39,881 bases of DNA from a virus, in IMG/VR virus record IMGVR_UViG_3300030061_002646, positions 46,381 through 86,261 of that record; one strand, given 5' to 3'. Below the pieces are notes generated by a model. The model ran no database searches. It was not told where the DNA came from and was given only the letters and a program-made list of their open reading frames with translations. Below are positions 1 through 8,236 of the stretch, piece by piece; positions within the stretch are counted from its first letter, which is position 1; each line of letters starts with the position of its first letter. The position numbers were made by a program, and so were the translations under genes.

Positions 1-2190
1 GGGTGCGTATAAGGTTAAACCGCTACTAATAGATGATGCTATTAATTGATATATAGTAGTAGATGTGTCATTATGAGTTATTTGAGTATCTCCCGAAGGA
101 ACTGTTTTTTCTACCATCAACATTGGTTGATAGGGTCTAGCAGTTCCTGTACCTGAGCCTGAACCCGTAGCAGTAAAAGCAACACCGACTTTGTTTTCCG
201 CTGCCCCTATGGTAGTATAATCTGTATTACCTATTGTCACTATGACGTATTTTACACCCGTAGAAAATGCGCCACCTGCTACACTCGTAGTCATACTTTC
301 TCCTGTTAAATCTATAGCATTGTAATGCACTTCTACATAAGGTGCCATAGAATAAGTAGTAGCCAAAGTAGGTATATTCAATAAAGCGACTCTACTTTCT
401 CTACTAGGTCTAATGTGATGAGTACGCATTTTGTTATCACTATCCATACCTTTTTCTAGAATTGGTGCTTTCAAAAAGAAAGGAGTTACATCAAATCCTG
501 CTCCCCCTATTGCTATCATTTTACGACTTGTGTTGGCTGAACTACCCACTGCATTGTAGTTATTGAAAATCACATTAGCACTAGCAGTATTAACAACTCT
601 ATTTATTCCATAAGTGCCGGTTTTCCTATAATAATCAACTTCGGTATTGATTTGAATTTGACTATCGGCACCATCGAAAGAGTTTTCGTAAAATAATTTA
701 ACAACATCAGCACTACCATCAGATTCCATTTCTATTATCTCCCTTTCAGCAGGAGGTAATTGTCTCAAATACGGGTGTCCTTCTACGTGGTTTAATGTAT
801 GTCTACCCGAATGTCCAATTTTCATGGCTTGATTTATATTAGTAGGCCATGTTATGGCATATGGGTTATCGGTGTCTGTAGAACTATCAGCCATGTTGGA
901 TGAGTAAACAAATCCGTGTTGTTCTAGAGGACCCTCATCTATTACCATCTGACCTGTTCTATCTATTGCTCTAGAAGAATAATGAGGGGGTTGATAGGGA
1001 TTACCTAAAGAATCTATGAGTAAATCTGCTCCAATCAATATGAACTCAGAACCACTGTCGTATGTATGTAATATACCTCTTTGCCCATTATTACCGGCAT
1101 CAAAATCCAAATGTATGCTCTTGACTGTGATATCTCCATTGGTGAGATTGATACTTTGTATTCTCAATCTCTCAGGTGGTTTATTTGATGGTTTCTTTGT
1201 TAATCTATCAACGCCACTAGGGTTCATAAGAAGATTATAAGGCACATGTGGAACATCGTGAGATGTAGTACCTGTTGATGTGCTTTGCATAACTTTGTAA
1301 TTACCGCTACTGTAAGGAGAATCGGTGAAAGTTATCGTGCCGCTGGTAACATTTGTTCCTAGTAATTTAGCGGCTATGGCAGTAGCATTAGCCACGCTAG
1401 TGCTAACAACCGTATCTCCTGTGGATGCACTTGCATCCGTTGTATACACATCATCAAAAGTAGAAATGGGCTCTTCAAATCTGTAAAGTAAAAGTGTGTT
1501 TTTGTCTTTTGAAGGAGCATTCCGAGTAAATATGCTATTGTCGAATGAATTTTTAATATGTAAAGATTCTAAAACTCCACGAAACTTACCTCCTTTACCA
1601 CCAATATATAGGTTGTTTTGATTATCCGGTATGCGATATTCAGCATTAGGTAATGTTTTTTCTGCCATTAAAACACCATTAACATAAATTTGAATTTTAC
1701 CGGAATTAAAAGATGCCACTACTTGCATTAAAGGTCTATGATTTCTATTTAAATCAGTTTCATTTTTGTCATGCATACCATTCAAGGTGCTCAAAGGGTA
1801 TATGTTTCCAACATATCTTGTGCCATTATGGTCTCCTGTGGAAATAACGTGTCTTTCCAAAGATACACCGTTGTGTAAGAATATTTTGAATTCTATAGGT
1901 GCTGCTTCGTGTATTTCTCCAACTTTTAGAGACAACAAACCTTCTTTTTCCAAAACAACTCCGCCTCTATCAGGCATCACCCATGTTTCTATGGTTAATT
2001 CAGAACCAAATTTACCTGATGTAATCGATACATCACCACCTTTAGAAGATGAATTCAGTATACCCCTAATATCATATTGGCCTTCGGGTGTTGCTCTACC
2101 AACTCTACTAAAGGTTCCTTGTGGTACTATTATGCTGTCAGTAACACCGTTAAAGAAAAAAGCCTTGTTGGAATTAGCAATTACTGTCAC
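1..2190 (-). CDS. LamG-like tail fibre / adhesin, C-terminus outside window
   Basis: An open frame runs from a GTG at 2190 to the window edge (730 codons, no stop). The GTG has AGGTGA (2196-2202) about 6 nt upstream, and an ATG two bases earlier hits TGA at once. Residues about 50-210 look like a LamG/concanavalin A-like jelly roll: a beta strand with 'TIETWV', then 'VVASFNSGKIQIYVNGVLMA', then 'NNLYIGGKGGKF', the usual spacing of Laminin_G_3 domains in viral adhesins. The rest is Ser/Thr/Gly-rich and beta-like, with 'GSGSGTGTA' near the edge. It follows the other tail genes with a 13-nt gap. Most likely a receptor-binding or distal tail protein. The domain fold is fairly clear; the receptor is unknown. 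Confidence 0.75.
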   Translation of the reverse strand, partial: MTVIANSNKAFFFNGVTDSIIVPQGTFSRVGRATPEGQYDIRGILNSSSKGGDVSITSGKFGSELTIETWVMPDRGGVVLEKEGLLSLKVGEIHEAAPIEFKIFLHNGVSLERHVISTGDHNGTRYVGNIYPLSTLNGMHDKNETDLNRNHRPLMQVVASFNSGKIQIYVNGVLMAEKTLPNAEYRIPDNQNNLYIGGKGGKFRGVLESLHIKNSFDNSIFTRNAPSKDKNTLLLYRFEEPISTFDDVYTTDASASTGDTVVSTSVANATAIAAKLLGTNVTSGTITFTDSPYSSGNYKVMQSTSTGTTSHDVPHVPYNLLMNPSGVDRLTKKPSNKPPERLRIQSINLTNGDITVKSIHLDFDAGNNGQRGILHTYDSGSEFILIGADLLIDSLGNPYQPPHYSSRAIDRTGQMVIDEGPLEQHGFVYSSNMADSSTDTDNPYAITWPTNINQAMKIGHSGRHTLNHVEGHPYLRQLPPAEREIIEMESDGSADVVKLFYENSFDGADSQIQINTEVDYYRKTGTYGINRVVNTASANVIFNNYNAVGSSANTSRKMIAIGGAGFDVTPFFLKAPILEKGMDSDNKMRTHHIRPSRESRVALLNIPTLATTYSMAPYVEVHYNAIDLTGESMTTSVAGGAFSTGVKYVIVTIGNTDYTTIGAAENKVGVAFTATGSGSGTGTARPYQPMLMVEKTVPSGDTQITHNDTSTTIYQLIASSISSGLTLYAP

Positions 2191-2203
2191 ATTAATCACC
2201 TAT

Positions 2204-3334
2204 CTAGAATACAGTATCTGCTGGTAAGAATACCATTGTGAAATTATAAATTGCTTCACCGGCATTATAAATTATATCTAGGCTCTTTAAACCACCTTGT
2301 ATGCCGCTGAACTCATTTTTTTCACTAAAAGTTGTACCAGCGCTTTTGGCTACAAAAGAATTTTTTTTGTCGGGGTTTTTATTCAAATGCCCCTTACCCG
2401 TAGGCATAAAGAAATTTTTTGCAACATATTCATTACCACCAGCAGTAATTTTTGAATTAAATGGTATTTGTATGCCTACTATGTAGTCCGATTGACCGCC
2501 CTTATTCACGTCTAAAAAGTTAGAAATTTTTTCTCCTAATATGTCTCTATAGTAATAACCCTCAAAAGAGGCTTCAGAAATCAAAGATTTACTACTATTA
2601 TTTGCTATTGAATACAAATCTTGAGCCTTGTCACCAGCAGATTGTTGCACAGCAGTAGAACCACCGTTAAAAGGGTCTATTCTAGGTATTAAAAAACCTT
2701 TATCGGGGTTTCCCTGAATTGTTGGAGTTGATTTATTATTACCATCATTACCCATGACAACATTCGTAATTAAAACACCAGCATTAGCACCAATAAATGT
2801 AGAATCTATGTTATAAGTAGAAGCACCATATCTAGCAGACATATGAGCATTGATATAATCTTTTACAGCCGTTGCTATTTGAGTAGCAGTAGCAGTTGAA
2901 GGGTTTATATCGACTCTTGTATTAGAACTATTATATGCAGTAGCGGTGCTACCTGAGACTTCATATAATAAAATTGCATCTAAAGTGCCATCGGTCGATT
3001 TAAACAACATAGTAGTAGCAGTCGTTGTAAACATTTTATTAAGATTATCTTCCACCGCAAAATAAGTACCTTGACTACCATCAAATACGTGTAAAAAATT
3101 AATCCTAGCAAATGCAAAAGCGCCTCCTGTAGCCACAGTATCATCAGTGAAAAATCCATCAATGCGTATTTCTGCTTTGTTTATATTCAAATCTATGGCG
3201 ACTCTTTGACTACCATAACCCGGTAGAGCCATTGGACCGAACTTTCTTTCCGTTGTTAAAGCAATTTCAGTTGCATTTAATGAAATTAATTTTCCGTCTT
3301 CTCTAACCAAACGAATGGGCGTACCTGTACTCAT
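2204..3334 (-). CDS. Putative distal tail / baseplate protein
   Basis: 376 aa, ATG start with AGGTGG 8 nt upstream, overlapping the stop of the tape-measure-like gene (ATGA). I do not recognise the family. The N-terminal 60 residues ('RVAIDLNINKAEIRIDGFF') and the C-terminal 120 residues, which are rich in alternating hydrophobic residues, look like beta-sandwich edges. The middle (about 100-240) is Thr/Ser/Asn-rich with 'TATATQIATAVKDYINAH', a pattern also met in viral structural proteins that bind along a fibre axis. Its place between tape measure and LamG fibre is where siphoviruses keep the distal tail protein. The role is inferred from position only. Confidence 0.55.
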   Translation of the reverse strand: MSTGTPIRLVREDGKLISLNATEIALTTERKFGPMALPGYGSQRVAIDLNINKAEIRIDGFFTDDTVATGGAFAFARINFLHVFDGSQGTYFAVEDNLNKMFTTTATTMLFKSTDGTLDAILLYEVSGSTATAYNSSNTRVDINPSTATATQIATAVKDYINAHMSARYGASTYNIDSTFIGANAGVLITNVVMGNDGNNKSTPTIQGNPDKGFLIPRIDPFNGGSTAVQQSAGDKAQDLYSIANNSSKSLISEASFEGYYYRDILGEKISNFLDVNKGGQSDYIVGIQIPFNSKITAGGNEYVAKNFFMPTGKGHLNKNPDKKNSFVAKSAGTTFSEKNEFSGIQGGLKSLDIIYNAGEAIYNFTMVFLPADTVF

Positions 3335-4002
3335 GCTAATTTTCCACCTATTAATGAAAAATTACTTGTTCTAATGTTTTTCTGTAGTATTTTTGCTATG
3401 TCTTTAGCAAGCGATTCTTTACTTGTCCTATCGGTTACACCACTCACATCTATTTTATTTGTAAACTGCATAACAACCTCTTTATCGGAAACACCGGAAA
3501 AACCTACCATACTACCTATAGTATTTGTTTCTCCGGCTATCGCATTATCTTTTGCTTTAGTGGCATCATTATATATACCCATTATTGTGCTACCTTCAAC
3601 ATAACTAATAAAATCTTCAATTTCGCTCATCACAGGTAACAAGAGTTCTCTATACACTGCTTGAATAGGACCTACAATTTCTTCTGAAGCGAATGTCATT
3701 GCTGCTGAAACCGCTTTACCCCCTACTTCTATTAACGTAAATATTTCTTCAACGAGAGGGACTATGGTTTTCCAATTTTCTTTAAAGTGGTCAATTAGGG
3801 GAGCGATGTCTTCATTATATCCTTTTTTCATATCTTTCCATAATTTAACACCAGCACCACCTGCAACCACAAGTGCTTGAAATATTTTTGCACCTATGGT
3901 TACTACACCAGCGCTTATACCGGTGAGAATTCCAGCGACTCCTTTTGCAATGTCTGAAACTATCTGTAGAGCATCTACTAATGGTCTCAATTCTTTTGCC
4001 AT
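3331..4002 (-). CDS. Short tape-measure-like tail protein
   Basis: 223 aa from the ATG at 4002 (GGAGGT 6 nt upstream; a GTG at 4005 is in frame but sits inside the spacer). The ATG overlaps the stop of the preceding gene by one base (TGATG). Residues 1-125 are a run of amphipathic and hydrophobic helices ('VAGILTGISAGVVTIGAKIF', 'VGGKAVSAAMTFASEEIV') like the C-terminal segment of siphovirus tape-measure proteins, in which 'LWKDMKKGYNEDIAPLIDHF' would be a linker helix. Tape measures usually exceed 600 aa, so this would imply a very short tail, or that this is only the tail-tip part. It follows two small genes in the tail-chaperone position. An alternative is a membrane-active tail-tip protein. 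Confidence 0.5.
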   Translation of the reverse strand: MAKELRPLVDALQIVSDIAKGVAGILTGISAGVVTIGAKIFQALVVAGGAGVKLWKDMKKGYNEDIAPLIDHFKENWKTIVPLVEEIFTLIEVGGKAVSAAMTFASEEIVGPIQAVYRELLLPVMSEIEDFISYVEGSTIMGIYNDATKAKDNAIAGETNTIGSMVGFSGVSDKEVVMQFTNKIDVSGVTDRTSKESLAKDIAKILQKNIRTSNFSLIGGKLA

Positions 4003-4262
4003 CACTCCACCTCCGAGTCTAGGAAGGAGTAGTCAAGTGTAATGGTTTCGTTACCTGTTTCGTTTTTCATTTTTTGTTTTGCTCTTTCTTTGTTCTCTCT
4101 ATCTTGCATAGCAATAGCCCAAGACAAAGATTGTCTAAATTCGGCTATTCCCATATTTAATACCTCACCAATGGAAAGACCATAATGTTTAGCGACTGTG
4201 TAAGCGAACAACTGATTCTGAAGTACGATGTCATCTGAATTTTCCACCTTCTTCTTCTTCAT
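4002..4262 (-). CDS. Small protein in tail-assembly chaperone position (second)
   Basis: 86 aa, ATG at 4262 with a GAGGAT sequence about 10 nt upstream. It is helical and charged, with 'QNQLFAYTVAKHYGLSIGEVLNMGIAEFRQSLSWAIAMQDRE' split by a Gly turn, resembling the short C-terminal part of tail chaperone pairs (lambda T domain position), which load onto the tape measure. The gene lies directly before the tape-measure-like gene, as expected. In many phages this product is made by frameshift from the previous gene; here a separate start and ribosome site make independent translation more likely. Confidence 0.5.
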   Translation of the reverse strand: MKKKKVENSDDIVLQNQLFAYTVAKHYGLSIGEVLNMGIAEFRQSLSWAIAMQDRENKERAKQKMKNETGNETITLDYSFLDSEVE

Positions 4263-4276
4263 AAAATTTTGAATCC

Positions 4277-4642
4277 TCAGTTGTTCGCGTTCGTAAAACC
4301 GCTTTGCATCGCCTGTGCTAAATCTTTAGGTTTAGGCAATACGGCTGACAATTGCTCGCCTACATATGCGTTGAGTTCGTATAGTTCTCTAGGTTCTAAA
4401 TGTGGATTAGTTCTTACTACCCAATGTTTGAATGCGTGTTTCCAATACCCTTCTAAGTTGAGTGTTGCATCTCCATTAGAACTAATATTAAACATCTTTT
4501 GGGCGGCTACTTGGACATCAAAGAAAGTAATATCCCGAATCCACACCTCCATAATTTTGTCAGGGTCATCCCGACTAATACTTAGTTCGTGTTTTCGTTC
4601 ATTCTTCTTCGTCAATAATTCTTCTTTGTTTGCTATATTCAT
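4277..4642 (-). CDS. Small protein in tail-assembly chaperone position (first)
   Basis: 121 aa from the ATG at 4642, which has GGTGA 7 nt upstream. The in-frame ATG at 4654 (4 codons earlier) is possible, but its only ribosome site is poor. Either start overlaps the end of the SAP-domain gene by about 44-56 nt. Residues 35-70 hold 'VWIRDITFFDVQVAAQKMF', then 'YWKHAFKHWVVRT', an all-alpha pattern like gpG-type chaperones that coat the tape measure. Call rests on size, order (tube, chaperones, tape measure) and helical content, not on a recognised signature. Confidence 0.5.
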   Translation of the reverse strand: MNIANKEELLTKKNERKHELSISRDDPDKIMEVWIRDITFFDVQVAAQKMFNISSNGDATLNLEGYWKHAFKHWVVRTNPHLEPRELYELNAYVGEQLSAVLPKPKDLAQAMQSGFTNANN

Positions 4643-5345
4643 TTGCTTCACCATCGGTCACAGCCGTTTCTTCAACGGGGGCATCCAGCGTTTCTTCCAC
4701 AGCCTCTTCCGAGGGGGCTTCAGATACACTATTTGCGGTGTCTTCCATTATACCATCGTCATAACGGTTTAATCGCAAAACTACTTCTGCTTTTGTACCG
4801 CTGACTTTGACACCACGCTCCCTACAATATTCTTGTAGTTCACGCACAGTCATGGAGGAATAATTTATTTTTTCTATAATGAAAGGTGTTTCTGTTACGA
4901 AGACTATCTCCGGTTCTTCAATCTGAGGAACCACAATAGGCTCTTCATCAATAGTCTCCATTGTATTTTCGACATCTTCTTCAAAGTCTTCAACATAACT
5001 AACACCTTCTATGTTCTCTACTGCTTCTACCCACTTAGGAGTCTCTATTTCTAGTTTTTCTTCTTCAGGGATTTTTAACTCAAACAATTCGGGTTCGGGT
5101 AAAATCGGTAAATCTACAACTATGGGCTCTTCTACAACTATGGGCTCTTCTACAACTATGGGCTCTTCTATAGCCCCCTTATCTATCTTAGAGACTATCA
5201 TAGCATCTAGTTCGTTTCTTGTTCTAACATCTTCATCTGCCAATGAAAGCAAATCTATGTTTAATTCATTAGATATCCAAGCAAGGTATTTTTTAAGACC
5301 TAGTTTTCTAAACTTTTTCTTTCTAGCATAAGGTGAAGGTATCAT
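4599..5345 (-). CDS. SAP-domain protein with acidic repeats, tail gene block
   Basis: 248 aa, ATG at 5345 with GAGGTGA 6 nt upstream. Residues about 163-197 ('SSMTVRELQEYCRERGVKV', then 'SGTKAEVVLRLNRY') fit the SAP helix-extended loop-helix fold, a nucleic-acid-binding motif. It is preceded by a long Glu/Pro/Val-rich linker with three EEPIVV repeats at residues 60-77, a fourth at 134-139, and followed by an acidic tail. The N-terminus is basic ('ARKKKFRKLGLKKY'). It lies between tail tube and chaperone genes, where the equivalent phage gene is usually unremarkable. A virion protein with DNA contact, or an assembly factor, is possible; the position says tail-associated. Confidence 0.6.
   Translation of the reverse strand: MIPSPYARKKKFRKLGLKKYLAWISNELNIDLLSLADEDVRTRNELDAMIVSKIDKGAIEEPIVVEEPIVVEEPIVVDLPILPEPELFELKIPEEEKLEIETPKWVEAVENIEGVSYVEDFEEDVENTMETIDEEPIVVPQIEEPEIVFVTETPFIIEKINYSSMTVRELQEYCRERGVKVSGTKAEVVLRLNRYDDGIMEDTANSVSEAPSEEAVEETLDAPVEETAVTDGEANEYSKQRRIIDEEE
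5113..5166 (-). repeat. Three 18-bp tandem repeats inside the SAP gene
   Basis: Three identical 18-bp units (5113-5130, 5131-5148, 5149-5166) encode the EEPIVV hexapeptide repeats. They keep the reading frame and look like recent slippage expansion in a disordered linker. Confidence 0.95.
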
Positions 5346-5353
5346 AATTCACC

Positions 5354-7375
5354 TCAATAATGGAATACCGTATCTTGTGCAAAGACCCTAAGTGCTTTAG
5401 GCATGATTTTTAATTTGGACCTTAAAGGTCCTTTATCTTCAGGTATAGGTAAAGGCGCTTCTACGATATAGTAATCATCCATTACTATATCCATAGATTC
5501 TCTACCCGATGCAGCACCTGCGCCTTGTTTAGTGAAACTAAGACGTACTAGTTTATTGACATCATCAAAACTTTCAACTGCTCTACGCATTTGATGATAT
5601 AGAGTGGGGTCATCAATTATGATTTCCATATCTAATTCATATTCGGTTTTACCTTCTACGGATAGACTTGCATTCCTAGCACCACCAAAAGGCACTTGGT
5701 CTGTAGCCAAATCTGCTATTTTGTTGCCTGATATGGTATAGAATTGTTTTACACCTGTTTTACCCTTTAGGTCAAAAGATACTACTTGACCTAATGTTGT
5801 GCCGCCTAGTTCTATAGTACCGTTGTAAAACATAAATGGTTTTTGTGTGCGTTTTGCTATACCTGCTTTCTTTCTAGCAATCTCAGTATTAGCAACATCT
5901 TCAAAGACTCTATGCACATCAAATCTATCTCCCTTGTTATTTGTTTCAAGTCTACCTGTGTCGGTATAACATATAGCAGCATCAAAACCAACATTCAATC
6001 TTACAGCAGCATCAGTATCAGCGACCATTGAGAAATCTTTAACTTTACAACCTCTAAATACTCTTGTTAGTTGTTTAGCGTCCGTAGAGCCCCCGCTGAT
6101 TACTTCTGACGTAGTGCCATCATCATCTTGATTATCGTTTCTTCTTATACTGACTTCAAAAGCAAAAGATGGTATATGTGTTTGAGAAAATAATACTCTA
6201 TTCACAGGGTTTGTCAAAGTACCATATGTGCTTGTGGCAGTGCTCATTTCAGGTGAGCCTGTACTTGTGCTATCGTGTGCTAAGAAACCAATATCTGTGT
6301 TATCGGCATGTGCAAAATCAAGTGGTCCATCTAACCATATGTATGAATTCGTTGCATTAGTATTATGATGTATAGCCACAATTCTTCTTATCTCGTTCTT
6401 TTGAGTTTGTGTTACTATGTCTTCAGGACCAACGTTTGAAGCCCCAAATACTTCAGGAGAACTACCCACGTCTTTGTGCAAATGAAGAGGGATAACTTCT
6501 GCATCTTCAATAAAAACATAATCACCGGCAGTTACTGTAGCACCACCCGCTAGAGTTGGTGGTGTATCGCTTCCATCGTAAATTATCATGTTAGCACCAG
6601 CCGCAGTAGCGCCTTTCAAATCATAAGTAGAAGCATTTTGTATAGATGTGCCTATTTTTACCGATTCTAAACCTAACGCATAATATAACCATCTTGCATT
6701 GTGCATAGAAGTTTCAAATTGACCTCCTGTGTTAGTGAAACGACCCGGTACTTGTATGGCAACATCTCTACCTAAACCAATTACATGCATTCTCTTCAGG
6801 TCTACCTTGGTTTCCGGTAGAGATAAAGTGTTTATTAAACCAGCAAATTGGTCTGTTAAAACACTCTCGGAAGATGCATTAGCGTTAGTGTGCCATGTGG
6901 ATTCTATGTCTAAAGATGGTGTGCAAAAAGGCATTATATGGATTGTGCCATTTGTGCTATTGATTGTAGTAGGACTATCTGTAAGCGCTGAAATCATCTT
7001 TGGGGTAATGACTAATTCGGTATAATCTGCCCCTCTAGTATCGGAAACTATAGTATATCTTCTACCTGATTTACTAAAATTATCTTCTACACTGAAATTC
7101 TGAGAAGCGCTAAGACCGGAAAAAATTAATTCACTACCTACTAACATACCCAAAGGATATGCTAAAATCCCTGCTTCAACAGGGGTGTTATCTTTACCTT
7201 TTTGTAACTTAATTGTGCTAGTATCGTTACTTTCGCTCTCAGCAGACACTATAAAATGAAAACGGTCGCCAGCCCCACTTACATTCGGGTTGTCATAATC
7301 TGAAGGCAAAGTTATACCACTTTCTCTACCAAAAGATATTTCTGTTAAATCACCCTTATAGACTGTTGATGGCAC
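5354..7375 (-). CDS. Major tail tube protein, long form
   Basis: 673 aa from the GTG at 7375, which has GAGGTG 6 nt upstream; the in-frame GTG at 7384 is part of that ribosome site. Two segments are typical of siphovirus tube proteins: 'GRFTNTGGQFETSMHNARWL' near residue 215, and 'FRGCKVKDFSMVADTDAAVR' near residue 445, where a strand-turn-strand closes the tube barrel. C-terminal residues repeat the pattern ('LSVEGKTEYELDMEIIIDD'). Tube proteins are usually 150-400 aa, so this one carries additional Ser/Thr-rich domains, probably outer decorations. No sheath gene is seen next to it, which points to a non-contractile tail. Confidence 0.75.
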   Translation of the reverse strand: MPSTVYKGDLTEISFGRESGITLPSDYDNPNVSGAGDRFHFIVSAESESNDTSTIKLQKGKDNTPVEAGILAYPLGMLVGSELIFSGLSASQNFSVEDNFSKSGRRYTIVSDTRGADYTELVITPKMISALTDSPTTINSTNGTIHIMPFCTPSLDIESTWHTNANASSESVLTDQFAGLINTLSLPETKVDLKRMHVIGLGRDVAIQVPGRFTNTGGQFETSMHNARWLYYALGLESVKIGTSIQNASTYDLKGATAAGANMIIYDGSDTPPTLAGGATVTAGDYVFIEDAEVIPLHLHKDVGSSPEVFGASNVGPEDIVTQTQKNEIRRIVAIHHNTNATNSYIWLDGPLDFAHADNTDIGFLAHDSTSTGSPEMSTATSTYGTLTNPVNRVLFSQTHIPSFAFEVSIRRNDNQDDDGTTSEVISGGSTDAKQLTRVFRGCKVKDFSMVADTDAAVRLNVGFDAAICYTDTGRLETNNKGDRFDVHRVFEDVANTEIARKKAGIAKRTQKPFMFYNGTIELGGTTLGQVVSFDLKGKTGVKQFYTISGNKIADLATDQVPFGGARNASLSVEGKTEYELDMEIIIDDPTLYHQMRRAVESFDDVNKLVRLSFTKQGAGAASGRESMDIVMDDYYIVEAPLPIPEDKGPLRSKLKIMPKALRVFAQDTVFHY

Positions 7376-7385
7376 TTTTTTCACC

Positions 7386-7835
7386 TCATGGTATTAGTTC
7401 TGCAAAGATTATTACTTCAATTTGGAAGGTCATTCTGAATATCCTCTTGCTCCTATCGGAGAGGTCTGTTCGTGTTTTATATACTAACCTATCGAAATTT
7501 ACACCATCTCCTTTGCGTTTTAAATGCACTAATCTTCTAATCTCATTTTCCATTTTTTTCATTCTATCTCTACCTTTAGAAGTTCTTATATCAACGGTTA
7601 TGTTGATTCTAGTAGTAACGAAATCGTATAGAATTTCAGGCACTTCTTCGTTGTGCGCTGTTTCAAACACCATAACATAATCTGAGTTAGTCAAATCTAA
7701 ACGCTTTCCTCTTTCTGCTCCTACATCTGCTATATCTATGATTACAGGTTTTATGTTATCTGTGTTGCCTCTATTCCAATTTTGAGTGAATAAATTCAAA
7801 ACAGTGTCAATACCTTCAGTATATGTAGCAACCAT
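7386..7835 (-). CDS. Tail terminator / tail completion protein
   Basis: 149 aa from the ATG at 7835, with GAGAGG 6 nt upstream and a one-base overlap (TGATG) with the previous stop. Composition and order of strands ('KPVIIDIADVG', 'DYVMVFETAHNEE', 'RINITVDIRTSKGRDRM', 'FRMTFQIEVIIF') match the small alpha/beta tail terminators that cap the tube (lambda gpU / HK97 gp10 type), and related proteins occur in halovirus siphoviruses. It sits between the connector genes and the tube gene, as it should. Confidence 0.65.
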   Translation of the reverse strand: MVATYTEGIDTVLNLFTQNWNRGNTDNIKPVIIDIADVGAERGKRLDLTNSDYVMVFETAHNEEVPEILYDFVTTRINITVDIRTSKGRDRMKKMENEIRRLVHLKRKGDGVNFDRLVYKTRTDLSDRSKRIFRMTFQIEVIIFAELIP

Positions 7836-8236
7836 CAATATCCTCTCCCTGCGTTCTCTTTACCCTCGCCTCTTCTAACGGCGTTCTTTATACTTTCACT
7901 ATCAAGAATAATTTTTCCTTGCATATTCATAAGACTCAAATTATTTAGTTTTGGGCTTTCTGTTATCATCCTAAGTTCTATATTTGATTGCATTTTTGCT
8001 TTTTCTTCTATAGAGATTGGTTGTTGGTTTTCATCTAAATAAATATCTTCTTCATCTTTTTCATAACCATACAGGGATAACTCTTGTTTTTCTATTACCC
8101 CTTTGAAGGATTCTGTTTCAGGGTCATTAACCAAAGCACTTTTGATTTCTTTTTGTTTTTTTGTTATAGCCATACTTTGGTTTACTACTTTAAAAAAAGA
8201 TTTAAGAACTCTATTCTCAAAATCAACATCACTCAA
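7835..8236 (-). CDS. Head-tail joining protein, TTG start
   Basis: 133 aa if started at the TTG at 8236, which has a perfect GGAGGT (8245-8250) 8 nt upstream. An in-frame ATG at 8275 would give 146 aa but lies inside the upstream gene without a ribosome site. The start overlaps the upstream stop by 8 nt. The sequence is charged and helical ('ENRVLKSFFKVVNQSM', 'KAKMQSNIELRMI'), with no motif I recognise. By position (after the adaptor, before the tail terminator) it could be the stopper or neck protein. Confidence 0.5.
   Translation of the reverse strand: MSDVDFENRVLKSFFKVVNQSMAITKKQKEIKSALVNDPETESFKGVIEKQELSLYGYEKDEEDIYLDENQQPISIEEKAKMQSNIELRMITESPKLNNLSLMNMQGKIILDSESIKNAVRRGEGKENAGRGY

Noticed and set aside
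1016-2227. Plus-strand open frames opposite the LamG gene (74 and 153 aa)
   Set aside because: They have no ribosome site, overlap a well-supported minus gene and show biased composition typical of antisense shadows; the same goes for all other plus-strand frames.
4262-4290. Programmed frameshift between the two tail-chaperone-like genes
   Set aside because: The second frame is open upstream, but no clear slippery heptamer lies before the first stop, and the second gene has its own ATG and ribosome site.
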